Shown: piece after piece, positions 27,252-36,234 of the stretch
How positions within the stretch are numbered: the first letter of the stretch is position 1
How the letters are laid out: every line of letters begins with the position of its first letter
Assembly (NCBI RefSeq): GCF_014648395.1
Contig: NZ_BMRA01000002.1
Coordinates: 680,732 to 744,731, forward strand
DNA: 64,000 nucleotides
Origin: Micromonospora fulviviridis
GTDB taxonomy: Bacteria; Actinomycetota; Actinomycetes; Mycobacteriales; Micromonosporaceae
Direction of reading: 5' to 3'
Made by a program: the position numbers and the translations under genes
The notes under the pieces: model-generated
What the model saw: the letters and a program-made list of their open reading frames with translations, nothing else
Database searches by the model: none
Told to the model about the DNA's origin: nothing

Positions 27252-29987
27252 GTGACCAGCACAGCATTCGGGGATCTGCCCCCTGAGGCGTACCATGACG
27301 CGCCTTGGACCCGGCTGCTGCCCTGGCTGGCCCCGTACACGCCGGCGACAGCGCACGAACTCACCGATCTGACTCCTTCACCTGACTGGTGGATTACCGA
27401 GTCGCCGGCGGTCACGACGATGACGGCCGAGCACGAGACGCTGTGCCGTCACCTCGCCCAGCTGTTCATCCTCCGTCACCCGACCGCCACCTTCGGGCCG
27501 AGCTTTCCCACGGTCCCCCGCAGACTCCCCCTGTCCACTCTAGCGACCAGCTCCAGGGTCGGGACGGCATTCCAGCGACTGCAGGTGCAGACGGTCGCCG
27601 ACCTCGAACCGCTGACAGTCAGGGACCTCTATGACGTGCGCGGGACGGGGCACAACACGGTTGAGGATGCCGTCACGGCTCTCGTCTCGGCAGCGATCGT
27701 CCGGTCCGGGGAGCTGGACGAGTGGGAGGACCCGGGAGACGACCAACAGCCGCTGGGCGGGACGCGGCAGGCGAACCTGCCTCCCGCGCAGCTTCAGCTG
27801 CTCGAGGACCTCACCCAGCTGGCGGCTTGGCGCCAGATCCGACGCCGCGGAGATGAGCCCCTGCTGAAAGTCGTGATCGAGGACGGCGCGCCTGAGGAGA
27901 TCCAGGAAACGGCTCTCCGGCTCAACTCACTCACCGCGGCAGACATGGCTTCCGCCAACGGAAGCGTGGACCCGGTCCTCGAGTTCACAGCGTTCCTGTC
28001 CGAGCTCGACGAACGACAGGTGCGAATTCTGCGCGATCGATTCCTCGGCAGGCCTCCGAAGAAACTCGCCGAGTTGGCGACCGACTTCGACGTGTCCCGC
28101 GAGCGAATCCGGCAGATCGAAACCAAGGTGAAGGATGTGCTGGCCGGAAGGTTCCACTTCGGCACCGCCATCGGTAATCTCCTGGCCAGTCTCCGCACGG
28201 AGATCCAACCGATCGCCGCGCTGGACCGGCTGATCACCCTGCACCCCGACCTCGCCCGCGATGTCCCGGTGGTGAACGTCCCCTTCTGGCTCGTGCTGGA
28301 CCGCTTGGACGACTATTTCGAGGTGACGGACGGGTGGGCGGCCGCTCCCGACGTCGCCGCCGCACGGGAGCAGACCCGGATCCTGCTCGAGGACTTCGCG
28401 ACCGAACACGGCTTGGTCGACCTGTCCGCGGTCACCGCCGCCACCTCGATGCCGAAGACCGAACTGGTCGCCTGGCTCAGCTGGTGCGGGTACGTGCTTC
28501 ACAACAACCAGATCCTGACCCGTACCCGCTCCCTCAATGATCACGCGGCGGCTCTTCTGGCTGCGACTGGCGAACCACTCCATATCGACGAGCTGCAGCT
28601 GCAGATGGGCCGGGACAACAGCATCCGGAGCCTGTCCAACCAGTTGGGCGACGACGAACGCTTCGTGAGGACCGACCGAGCGACCTGGGGGCTTGCGAGC
28701 TGGCAGCTGGAGGAATACACGTCGATCCGACAGCAGATCGGCCTTGAACTCGCCGCCGCAGGGGGCGAAGTTGAGATCGGCCAGTTGATCGAGTCGATCA
28801 CCAGCCGATTCGACGTGTCTCCAAGCAGCGTGCAGGCCTACGCCGGAAACGGTGACTACGAGATCGTGCAGGGTGTGGTCCGACGTCGAGAGTCCCCAGC
28901 AGCGCCCCGAAAGGCGCCGAGCGCCACTCGCCGACTTTTCAAGTACGACGACGGCTGGTGGAAGTTGCGTGTCACCGTCACCCGAGACCATCTCCGCGGC
29001 TCTGGTTTCCCGGTGCCATCTGGAGTAGCCAGCCTCGTGGGATGCGCACAAGGCGAGGTGGTGGAGCTGGAGTCGGAGCTCGGCACGCAAACCATCCGAT
29101 GGACGGGGCTCCAGCCGTCCAGCGGAACGATCAAGAGGTTCCTCGACCGCTTGCAAGCGCAGGAGGGGCAGAATGTCTTCCTCGAGTTCGAGCCGTACGG
29201 TCGTTTCAACGTCTCGCTCCAGGATCCGGTCAACCCGGAGGACCACCCCTTGGAGCAGGCTGCGGCGCTTACGGGTTGCGACGAGGGCGTCGGGGACCCG
29301 GAAGACGCGCAGATGGCGCTGGCCGTGGCAGTTGATCTTCCGGTCCATGCCAAGCCTCGGCAGATTCTGTCCGCCTACCGGCAGCGGGGCGATGATGACA
29401 TCGCCGGCCTCCTGGAGCAGGTATGGACCCGTCCCCGCCATCAGTGGGTAGAGCAATCACCAGGTGACGGGTCTGATCCCGAGGACGAGCGGAACGAATA
29501 CGACGAGGGCGATGCCAACGATGAGATGATCGGCACCGGGTCGGGGGAACAGCACGACCAGGTGTCGTCCGACATCGGCTCAGTGTCAGTGCCCACGGGG
29601 TACCGCAGTGTGGGGTGGGTCCGGCCGCACGAGGCGGAGGCCGCTGTGCTGGCATACCAACTGCACTCCGACGTTCCCGTGCACGATGGAGACAAGATCG
29701 CGGGTTGGGCCCGTTACGTCGACGACAGCTCCGGTGACGCGTCCAAGTTCCGTGCCAACGTCATGCTGGCCAGAGCCAGGTCGCAGGGCGAGCGCATCGT
29801 GTGCTGGATTCGCGAGCACGAGGCGTTCAGCATTGTCCAGGCAGCGGCGGACGAACGGTCGATGTCCATTCTCGGCCCCGACGGCGTCGCCACAGGACTG
29901 GTGCAGTACTTCCAGCCAGGCAGCGAGGCCGCCGAACGCTACAGGAGCACCACTCGACTGCTGCGCGGCCACGGACGAGCCGGCTGA
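27252..29987 (+). CDS. RNAP-like regulator: alpha-CTD-type HhH, sigma region 4, wHTH
   Basis: 911 aa; GTG 27252 with AAAGGA upstream. The frame is open back to 27030, but that part overlaps AIPR. Residues about 114-145 (TVADLEPLTVRDLYDVRGTG) resemble the alpha-CTD helix-hairpin-helix of RNA polymerase. Residues about 251-300 (LDERQVRILRDRFLG, LATDFDVSRERIRQIETK) are a sigma-70 region 4 helix-turn-helix. Residues about 435-480 (GEPLHIDELQLQMGRD, then FVRTDRATWGLASW) look like a HARE/RNAP-delta-type winged helix. After an acidic linker the last ~125 residues form a domain shared with the giant helicase next door. There is no sigma region 2, so it is not a usual sigma factor. It may bind DNA or RNA polymerase as a defence sensor or regulator. 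Confidence 0.85.
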   Translation: MTSTAFGDLPPEAYHDAPWTRLLPWLAPYTPATAHELTDLTPSPDWWITESPAVTTMTAEHETLCRHLAQLFILRHPTATFGPSFPTVPRRLPLSTLATSSRVGTAFQRLQVQTVADLEPLTVRDLYDVRGTGHNTVEDAVTALVSAAIVRSGELDEWEDPGDDQQPLGGTRQANLPPAQLQLLEDLTQLAAWRQIRRRGDEPLLKVVIEDGAPEEIQETALRLNSLTAADMASANGSVDPVLEFTAFLSELDERQVRILRDRFLGRPPKKLAELATDFDVSRERIRQIETKVKDVLAGRFHFGTAIGNLLASLRTEIQPIAALDRLITLHPDLARDVPVVNVPFWLVLDRLDDYFEVTDGWAAAPDVAAAREQTRILLEDFATEHGLVDLSAVTAATSMPKTELVAWLSWCGYVLHNNQILTRTRSLNDHAAALLAATGEPLHIDELQLQMGRDNSIRSLSNQLGDDERFVRTDRATWGLASWQLEEYTSIRQQIGLELAAAGGEVEIGQLIESITSRFDVSPSSVQAYAGNGDYEIVQGVVRRRESPAAPRKAPSATRRLFKYDDGWWKLRVTVTRDHLRGSGFPVPSGVASLVGCAQGEVVELESELGTQTIRWTGLQPSSGTIKRFLDRLQAQEGQNVFLEFEPYGRFNVSLQDPVNPEDHPLEQAAALTGCDEGVGDPEDAQMALAVAVDLPVHAKPRQILSAYRQRGDDDIAGLLEQVWTRPRHQWVEQSPGDGSDPEDERNEYDEGDANDEMIGTGSGEQHDQVSSDIGSVSVPTGYRSVGWVRPHEAEAAVLAYQLHSDVPVHDGDKIAGWARYVDDSSGDASKFRANVMLARARSQGERIVCWIREHEAFSIVQAAADERSMSILGPDGVATGLVQYFQPGSEAAERYRSTTRLLRGHGRAG

Positions 29988-30048
29988 CACTGAGCGCAAG
30001 CTGAAGACGAGGTCGCGCCCTTCCAGTCACCTCGGCAGCCCCTGAGGA

Positions 30049-30083
30049 TGGCCGTCAGCACGCTCTCGCCGTGCTGACGGCCA
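30049..30083. terminator. Perfect bidirectional hairpin
   Basis: TGGCCGTCAGCACG (30049-30062) and CGTGCTGACGGCCA (30070-30083) form a perfect 14-bp stem with a 7-base loop. It lies between the convergent ends of the sigma-like gene (+) and the giant helicase gene (-), so it probably terminates both. Confidence 0.85.
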
Positions 30084-30096
30084 CCTCATTGCAAGC

Positions 30097-33000
30097 TCAG
30101 GAGCTGCGCGACGAGGCCCCCTCGACCCGGCTGCTGGCCACCGTCAGCTCTTCCTCGGTGAAGAGCGACTGGAACTCCGGCTGCAGCGCGAGAGCCTCCA
30201 CCGTCAGATCCACGCGGCCCCGCTCCCACAGCGCGGTGAAGCCATCCGAAACCACCGGATTGCGGAGAAGCCGTCGAGCCGCAGCGAGTCCCCCCATTTC
30301 CGTAATCATCCTGAGCAGGAGAGTCGGGTTGTAGTTGGCCTCATCGCGCGCCCGCACGAGGATGCGGACCATCGCTTGGTGGAATGCTCGCTCCAGCCCC
30401 GATTGCTCGCTCCCTCTTGCCGCAGATGGGTCCGGCAGGTGTCGGCGGGCCTGAGGTACCCGTTCCACCTCTTGAGTCGTTGTTCCCCGCGGCGGCTGCT
30501 CAGCGTCAACTCCCTCGACTGGCTTCGCGATTTCCCGGGCATCCCCGCCGCCGAGCTCCGTTGCGTCGCGGTCCGCCAAACGCAGCAGACGGGTCACACT
30601 CCGGTGCCGGAGGGCGGCGGGGCTGGTGGGAGAGAAGTACTGGACCAGTCCCCCGCGGCTACCCTGGGGGACCTCCCAGCGAATGTCCTGCCTCCAACTG
30701 GCTGCTTGGATGACCGCCTTCGCCTCGTTCTGGTGCACCCAGCAAACTTCTTCAGGACCATCGGGACCAGCCCGGTCAATTCTGATATTTGCCCGGTGAG
30801 CCCGAGCCTCCGGAGAGGTACCTGGGTGGAACCTGGCCCACCCGAGGACCTTTCCGTCGTGCCGGATGGGAATGTCGCACCGATTCTGGTAGCTGGTGAT
30901 GGCCGCCCGAGCCTCGTACGGTCGCAGCCACGCGAAGCTGACGTATCCAGCAGGCACCGGAGGGTCCAGTTCCTTGTTGCTGGTCGCGAGGGATGTGGGT
31001 GGGAGGGAGGCTTGCCCGGCTGCCGGAGGAGGTGCCGTCGGCTCATCCGGATGTTCGGCATCCGTATCTGTTGCTGTGTTTTGGCGCGATGCCGTGGAGG
31101 GCGGCCGTTGCGTGGCCTGATCTCCCGGGTGCGACGGCGCCCCGTTCCGCAACTGATCCAGCGGACGAGCCTCAGCGACCGATCCAGGCTGGTGCGCCGA
31201 TGGCTCGTCCGGTGCCGCGGATTCACCCTCGCTGCCGGCCTTTTGAAGGGCGGAAGGGTCCTTCCCGGATGTCTGAGCCGGCTCGGCCGACGACCTTCCT
31301 ACCGTTGCCTCCACGTCTGGCAGGTTGTCCAGCGCTCGAATCTCGGCTATCGACCGCGGTTCCGCTGCGGCAGAGTCGCCAGCAGCGGCCTCTCGGCCAA
31401 CATGTGTTGGGGCTGAGCCGTCGGCAGCAGCGGAGGCGTTGGCCCCAGCGGTCGCCGACCCGTCAGCTGCAGTCGCATGCGGTTCCCTGGGCAGGGCTTC
31501 CTCGTCACGAGCAACGCCATCCACGACTACCGTTGAATTGACGGTGTCGACTGCGGGGAGGCCCGGCGGAGACGAGAGAGCCAGCTTAGCGATGCCCAGC
31601 TCGTCGATTCGCTGCCACAGCGGCTCCAGCGCCGCGTCCGGATCCCGGCTGAACACGCTCCCTCGGATCCGTACGAAGACGCAGTTGCCGACCCGCTCCA
31701 GCACCGTCTGCCGGCGCATGTCGCTCTCCCACTGGTCCGGCCCGTGGTACGCGTCGCCGTCGCATTCGATGGCGAGCCGCCGCCCGTCCGGCGCGGGCAG
31801 GACGAAGTCGATCCGGTATCCGCCGATGCGGAACTGTGGCAACGGCCGGTACCCGTGGCGCAGGATGCGGCGGAGAACCTCGCGTTCGAAGTCGCTGTCG
31901 CAGCGCTTCTCCAGGTCGTCGTACGCCTCGTCGACAGCGGTGACGTTCTGGCAGTAGGTGAGCAGCAGCCCGCGGGCGTCGTCCTGGCGCAGGTCGGCCG
32001 GCTGCACCGAGTGAAACACCCACATCTGGTCCCTGGCCCGGGAGGCGGCGACATTGACTCGCCGGTGGTGGTCACGTTTGGTGAAGGCGGAGACCGGGCC
32101 GTGATGCGGCTCCACGACCATCGACACGAGGACGATGTCCCGCTCGTCGCCCTGGAAGGTGTACGAGTCGCCGACGCGTAGCCGGCGCCGTTCCATCTCC
32201 TCCTCGCCGATCTCCTCGCGGAGGCGGGTGAGCAGGTAGAGGGCCTGGCCGCTGGTGCTGAGCAGGCTCACCACGCCGATGCTGCGTCCCTCGTACGCGG
32301 GGTCGGCGACGATCGCCGCGACCCGTGCGACGAGGGCTTCGGCCTCGGGGACGTTGACGTCGCCGTAGCCGATGACGCCCTGGCGGATGCCCCCCGGCAC
32401 ATGCACGGCGATGACGGGTTCGCCGATGCCGGCGGGCCGGTCGGTGCGCAGCGGTTCGATTTCCCCGCCGTAGTACGTCTCGCTGGAGAAGCCGATGATC
32501 GCCGGCACGGAGCGGAAGTGCTCGGTGAGCAGGATCCGCTCAGGGGAACGTCGGACGGCGTGGTCGTAGAGGCTGCTCTCCGGGTCGAAATGCTCCGCGG
32601 AGGGCACGTCGACCAAATGCGAGTTGATCAGGCCGGCGACCGTGCCGACGAACGACAGCTGCGGGCCGATCTGCTGGTCGTCGCCGACGACGACGGCCCG
32701 TTCGGCGAGGCTGAGGACGGGCAGGGAGAACATGTCGGCCTGCGACGCCTCGTCGACGATCACAACATCGAAGTGGGCGCCGCCGGCGAACTGCTCGATG
32801 GCCCGGTCGACGGACATGACCCAGACCGGCACGGCATCGACGGCTGCGCTCATGGCCCGCTGGGCGTGCGCCTGCCACTGGGCGGCGTTCTTACCCGTAC
32901 CCTTGCCGATCTTGCGGAGGGCGGTGGTCCAGTCGGCGAGCGCGGCCCGCCGACGGTCGTCGAGCGCCAAGGAGACCTCCAGCCAGGAGGAGGCGACGAC

Positions 33001-35856
33001 GAGTTCCTGGGTGAGCCGTCGAATCCGATCCCGGGTCTGCTCGACCCGCCGGCCGAGCGCGACCGGGTCGACGCTGCCCACGACGGCGTCGAACCAGGTC
33101 TGGGCGCGGCGCCACTGCCACCGGTGCAAGCATTCGCCGCCGGTGCCGGCGAGGGCGGACGCCTCGCCAGCGTCGATCTGGGCGGTCCACGCGGGGGCCG
33201 CCTGGCGGAGCCGTTCGGCGAGCTCGACGAACCGTTGCGCGTCCGGGCGTAGACCGGCCAGGCGGCGCACCTCGTCCAGGAGGCCGTCCCAGCCTTCGAC
33301 GTCCGCCCGCTGGCGGCTCTGGTCCAGCAGCCGCCACAGCTCGCTCGCCTCGGCGTTTGACATGCCGTGCTGCAGCAGCGCACCGAGGTTCTGCTCGTCG
33401 GTGACCAGCCGGTCGTACTCGAAGACCGCGGTGCACCGAGCGACCGTGTCGGTGAGCGCGGTCAGCCGGCGTACGTCGACCGCCGGCTCGCCCCGGGGCA
33501 CCAGGCGGCGGATCGTCGCGTGCAGGGTGGGCCAGCGCCGGCGGTCCCAGTCCAGGGCGGTCGCCGCGTCGGTGAGCAGCCGGCCGGCCCAGAGTTCGGG
33601 CTCGCCGGTTTCCTGCGGCAGGTTGAGCCGGTTCCCCCACTCGGTCCACCGGGTGGCCACTTCCTGCCGGAGCCGCAGGCGGTTGACGTACGCGAGGACG
33701 ACATCGACATCCTGGGTTGTACGCAGGATCTCACCGTCGATGCGGCAGTCGGCCGCGAGCTTGGCAAGGGTCCCCTGGAAGAGTTTGCTGACGCCCTTGC
33801 CGGCGGCGAAGCGCTGACGCAGTTCGCCGAGCTGCGCCAGCAGCCGACGCGGTTCGGCGAGGTGCGGATCGGGGACGGTCACCCGGTGCCCGGCAACGAC
33901 CCGGGTCGCCGCAGCGAGCTCGGCAAGCGCGCGCTGACATGCCGCGACGTGGTCCTCCCACATGGCCCGCCAGTTGGGGTCGGCCTGCAGCAGCCTGGCG
34001 AGCGTGTCGGTCCAGGCGCCCTCGCGGGCGGTCAGGACGGCGAGCGCCTCGCGCAGGTGTCCGACCAGTTCGTCGAGCGCGGGCCGCCCGAACGCCCGTA
34101 CCTCCGCGAGCGTCACCCCGTCCGCGATGAGCCGGTCGAGCTCGGCGCGGGTGGCGGCGAGTTCCCGCCGTGCGGCGAGGAGCGCCGAGGCGGTCGGCAG
34201 CGCGGCTGCCGTCGGCAGGTGCCGCAGCGACTGCGTGCGGTCCTGGCGGACGGTACGGCGGGCGATGTCGAGCAGGTCGGTGAACTCCTCGACGGTGAGC
34301 GGGGCGTCGAGGTGCGGCGGGATCTCGTCGGGGATGTCGCCGTACCGGGCGGAGCGGTCTCGTAGCCAGCTGCCGACGTCGCTCGGCGACAGCCGGATGC
34401 CGTCGATCTCGTACTGTGCGGACTCGTTTTCGGCGAGGGTGCGCAGCGCGCCGAGCGCCTGGCCGAGGTCCCGTTCGGCTTCCTCGAGCTGCCGGCGCAG
34501 CCGGTCCACCCGCTGCTGCTCGCTGCGCCGATCCAGGGTTGCGCCCCGGTCGGAGAGTTCCCGCGCGGCGAGCTGAAGCTGGACGAGCTGGTCGGTGGAG
34601 CGGCCGAGTACGGCCAGGCAGAGCGACTGGATTTCCTGAGGCAGGCCGTCGCGCAGGACGCGCAGGGGGTCCTCCTTCTGGGCGACCACGAGTACCCGCT
34701 TACCGTGGGCCATCAGGTGGCAGATCAGGTTGCGAATGGTGTGGGTCTTGCCGGTGCCGGGCGGGCCCTGGACGGCCACGTTGCGGTGTTGGGCGAGGCG
34801 GCGGGCGATGGACTCCTGCGCCTCGTTGGTGGGCAGCGGCATGAGCAGCCGCTCGCCCAGCGGCGTCCAGCGGGCCGGCTGGTCGTGCGGCATCTCCAAG
34901 CGGCTCGGCTCGTGGGCGAGGATGGCGGCAAGCGCACCGATGCTCGCCGTGTCACCGGTGAGCAGACGAGCACGCAGTTCCTCGAGAAAGCGGCGCAGCA
35001 TCCGCTGCCGGGGCCGGACGAAGAGCACACCGGTGTCGTGGACGTACGAACCGGTCGGGGCGGGCGCGTTGGCTGCACGGAGGGTCGGATCAAGCCCGAG
35101 CCGACGCAGCGCCCGTTCGAGGAACTCCTGGCGGGAGAAGTCGTCCCACACGTCGAGGTCGAGCTGTCCGCCAGAACCGGCCAGCGCGAGCAGCTGGCTG
35201 AGGTACCGCTCGTCGAGGCCGGTCATCGGGTCGGTCTGGAGCCGACCGGCGCCCTGCGGCACCACCGTGATCATGGACCGATCGGCGTCGAACTCGATGG
35301 CCACCGGCGTCACGACCAGCGGGTACTGGACCCGGTGCGCGGCGATGTCCGTCCGCAGCACACCGTGCCCCCACACCAGCTCGTGGGTGGCGGCGTTCAT
35401 GTCGGTCCGGTGCTTGAGGTCGAAGAGGCTCCGGTGCAGCCGGCGGACCGCCTCGGTGCGGCCCGCCTGCTCGGCCCAGGGACGCCAGTCACGTTCCCGC
35501 CACTGCTCGAACCGGGCACGGAGGCGATCAACGGTTTCCTCGTCCCCCGCCAGCTGCGGCTCGGTCTCGTGCGACACCGGCCCGACGAGATACGGGGTGA
35601 ACTCGGCGGGCGCTCGCAGCGGCTTCGGCGCAGGTGGTAGACCGACGCGCAGCCAGCTGCTGCCGTCCGGGGAGACGCCCACCTGGCACTCGGGGTGGTC
35701 GGGCAGTTCGTGCTGCCAGAACGCGTCGGCCTGCGGCACCGTCCGGGCCGGCTTCTCCATCTGGGCCCGAACGGCCAGCAGGTACTCGACCAGGGACGTG
35801 GCGCGGTCGAGGATCAGGGACGGCGATTCCGCCGGGGACGTGGAGCGGCTGAACAT
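30097..35856 (-). CDS. Giant SF1 helicase with fused DUF559/Vsr-like nuclease
   Basis: 1919 aa; ATG 35856 with AAGGTG upstream. P-loop QGPPGTGKTHTIRNL is near residue 364. A long helical insertion (about 400-1000) follows, then Walker B VVIVDEASQADMF (about 1032), VVVGDDQQIGP, LTEHFRSVPAII, YTFQGDERDIVLVSM and RRVNVAASRARDQMWV. Next is a MTES_1575/DUF559-type nuclease (about 1325-1425) with RIGGYRIDFVLP and LAIECDGDAYHG. A disordered Ala/Pro/Asp linker (about 1440-1630) leads to a 125-residue domain (about 1632-1758) shared with the sigma-like protein. The last ~90 residues (YNPTLLLRMITEMGG, LFTEEEL) are a small helical domain seen in other defence proteins. Predicted role: a nucleic-acid translocase-nuclease effector. 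Confidence 0.88.
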   Translation of the reverse strand: MFSRSTSPAESPSLILDRATSLVEYLLAVRAQMEKPARTVPQADAFWQHELPDHPECQVGVSPDGSSWLRVGLPPAPKPLRAPAEFTPYLVGPVSHETEPQLAGDEETVDRLRARFEQWRERDWRPWAEQAGRTEAVRRLHRSLFDLKHRTDMNAATHELVWGHGVLRTDIAAHRVQYPLVVTPVAIEFDADRSMITVVPQGAGRLQTDPMTGLDERYLSQLLALAGSGGQLDLDVWDDFSRQEFLERALRRLGLDPTLRAANAPAPTGSYVHDTGVLFVRPRQRMLRRFLEELRARLLTGDTASIGALAAILAHEPSRLEMPHDQPARWTPLGERLLMPLPTNEAQESIARRLAQHRNVAVQGPPGTGKTHTIRNLICHLMAHGKRVLVVAQKEDPLRVLRDGLPQEIQSLCLAVLGRSTDQLVQLQLAARELSDRGATLDRRSEQQRVDRLRRQLEEAERDLGQALGALRTLAENESAQYEIDGIRLSPSDVGSWLRDRSARYGDIPDEIPPHLDAPLTVEEFTDLLDIARRTVRQDRTQSLRHLPTAAALPTASALLAARRELAATRAELDRLIADGVTLAEVRAFGRPALDELVGHLREALAVLTAREGAWTDTLARLLQADPNWRAMWEDHVAACQRALAELAAATRVVAGHRVTVPDPHLAEPRRLLAQLGELRQRFAAGKGVSKLFQGTLAKLAADCRIDGEILRTTQDVDVVLAYVNRLRLRQEVATRWTEWGNRLNLPQETGEPELWAGRLLTDAATALDWDRRRWPTLHATIRRLVPRGEPAVDVRRLTALTDTVARCTAVFEYDRLVTDEQNLGALLQHGMSNAEASELWRLLDQSRQRADVEGWDGLLDEVRRLAGLRPDAQRFVELAERLRQAAPAWTAQIDAGEASALAGTGGECLHRWQWRRAQTWFDAVVGSVDPVALGRRVEQTRDRIRRLTQELVVASSWLEVSLALDDRRRAALADWTTALRKIGKGTGKNAAQWQAHAQRAMSAAVDAVPVWVMSVDRAIEQFAGGAHFDVVIVDEASQADMFSLPVLSLAERAVVVGDDQQIGPQLSFVGTVAGLINSHLVDVPSAEHFDPESSLYDHAVRRSPERILLTEHFRSVPAIIGFSSETYYGGEIEPLRTDRPAGIGEPVIAVHVPGGIRQGVIGYGDVNVPEAEALVARVAAIVADPAYEGRSIGVVSLLSTSGQALYLLTRLREEIGEEEMERRRLRVGDSYTFQGDERDIVLVSMVVEPHHGPVSAFTKRDHHRRVNVAASRARDQMWVFHSVQPADLRQDDARGLLLTYCQNVTAVDEAYDDLEKRCDSDFEREVLRRILRHGYRPLPQFRIGGYRIDFVLPAPDGRRLAIECDGDAYHGPDQWESDMRRQTVLERVGNCVFVRIRGSVFSRDPDAALEPLWQRIDELGIAKLALSSPPGLPAVDTVNSTVVVDGVARDEEALPREPHATAADGSATAGANASAAADGSAPTHVGREAAAGDSAAAEPRSIAEIRALDNLPDVEATVGRSSAEPAQTSGKDPSALQKAGSEGESAAPDEPSAHQPGSVAEARPLDQLRNGAPSHPGDQATQRPPSTASRQNTATDTDAEHPDEPTAPPPAAGQASLPPTSLATSNKELDPPVPAGYVSFAWLRPYEARAAITSYQNRCDIPIRHDGKVLGWARFHPGTSPEARAHRANIRIDRAGPDGPEEVCWVHQNEAKAVIQAASWRQDIRWEVPQGSRGGLVQYFSPTSPAALRHRSVTRLLRLADRDATELGGGDAREIAKPVEGVDAEQPPRGTTTQEVERVPQARRHLPDPSAARGSEQSGLERAFHQAMVRILVRARDEANYNPTLLLRMITEMGGLAAARRLLRNPVVSDGFTALWERGRVDLTVEALALQPEFQSLFTEEELTVASSRVEGASSRSS

Positions 35857-36079
35857 GTAGCACCTTCGGATCAGGTCAGCGGGCTGCGCAGCCAGCCCGA
35901 CGACCGGCGGGTCTCAGGGGAACGTGCGTCGGGCGACTCCGACAGGAACTACGAGGAACGCGCCCGAGCGAGGCTCTCCGGTGTGCAACCGACAGATGCG
36001 TCTGCGGTGGGGTGAGCCCTCCGACCTCGCGAGAGAGGCCGCCGTCTCCCGTCTGGCCCAGTCACCAGCCCAGCATGCA

Positions 36080-36169
36080 TTCACCCACCTCCCCATGGCG
36101 GTTCTGCCGACCCTACAGCCAGGGTCCTGCCAACGGGACCCCCGACCGGCCACTGGTTCAGTACCAGTG
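36080..36169 (-). promoter_or_regulatory. Regulatory region upstream of giant helicase and HNH gene
   Basis: The 378-bp gap 35857-36234 separates the divergent helicase and HNH genes and shows no convincing gene. It holds an inverted repeat CACTGGT-TCAGT-ACCAGTG (36151-36169). On the minus strand this is followed by CCCGTTGGC, an inner repeat GACCCT/AGGGTC, then GAACCGCCA and TGGGGAGGTGGG, ending at an ATG at 36080 that opens only a short frame. The same three strings occur in order before the left operon (15490-15541). A candidate common operator or promoter. Confidence 0.4.
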
Positions 36170-36234
36170 CAGACCGCAGGGACGACTGAATGCTCAATGT
36201 TGCGAAGGAAAATGTTGCTGTAGAAAGCTCTGCC

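Noticed and set aside
7896..29987. Assignment of the island to DISARM or BREX
   Set aside because: No DrmA/DrmB-type or PglZ/BrxC-type genes are present; Z1, DUF4420, AIPR and MORC define a different system.
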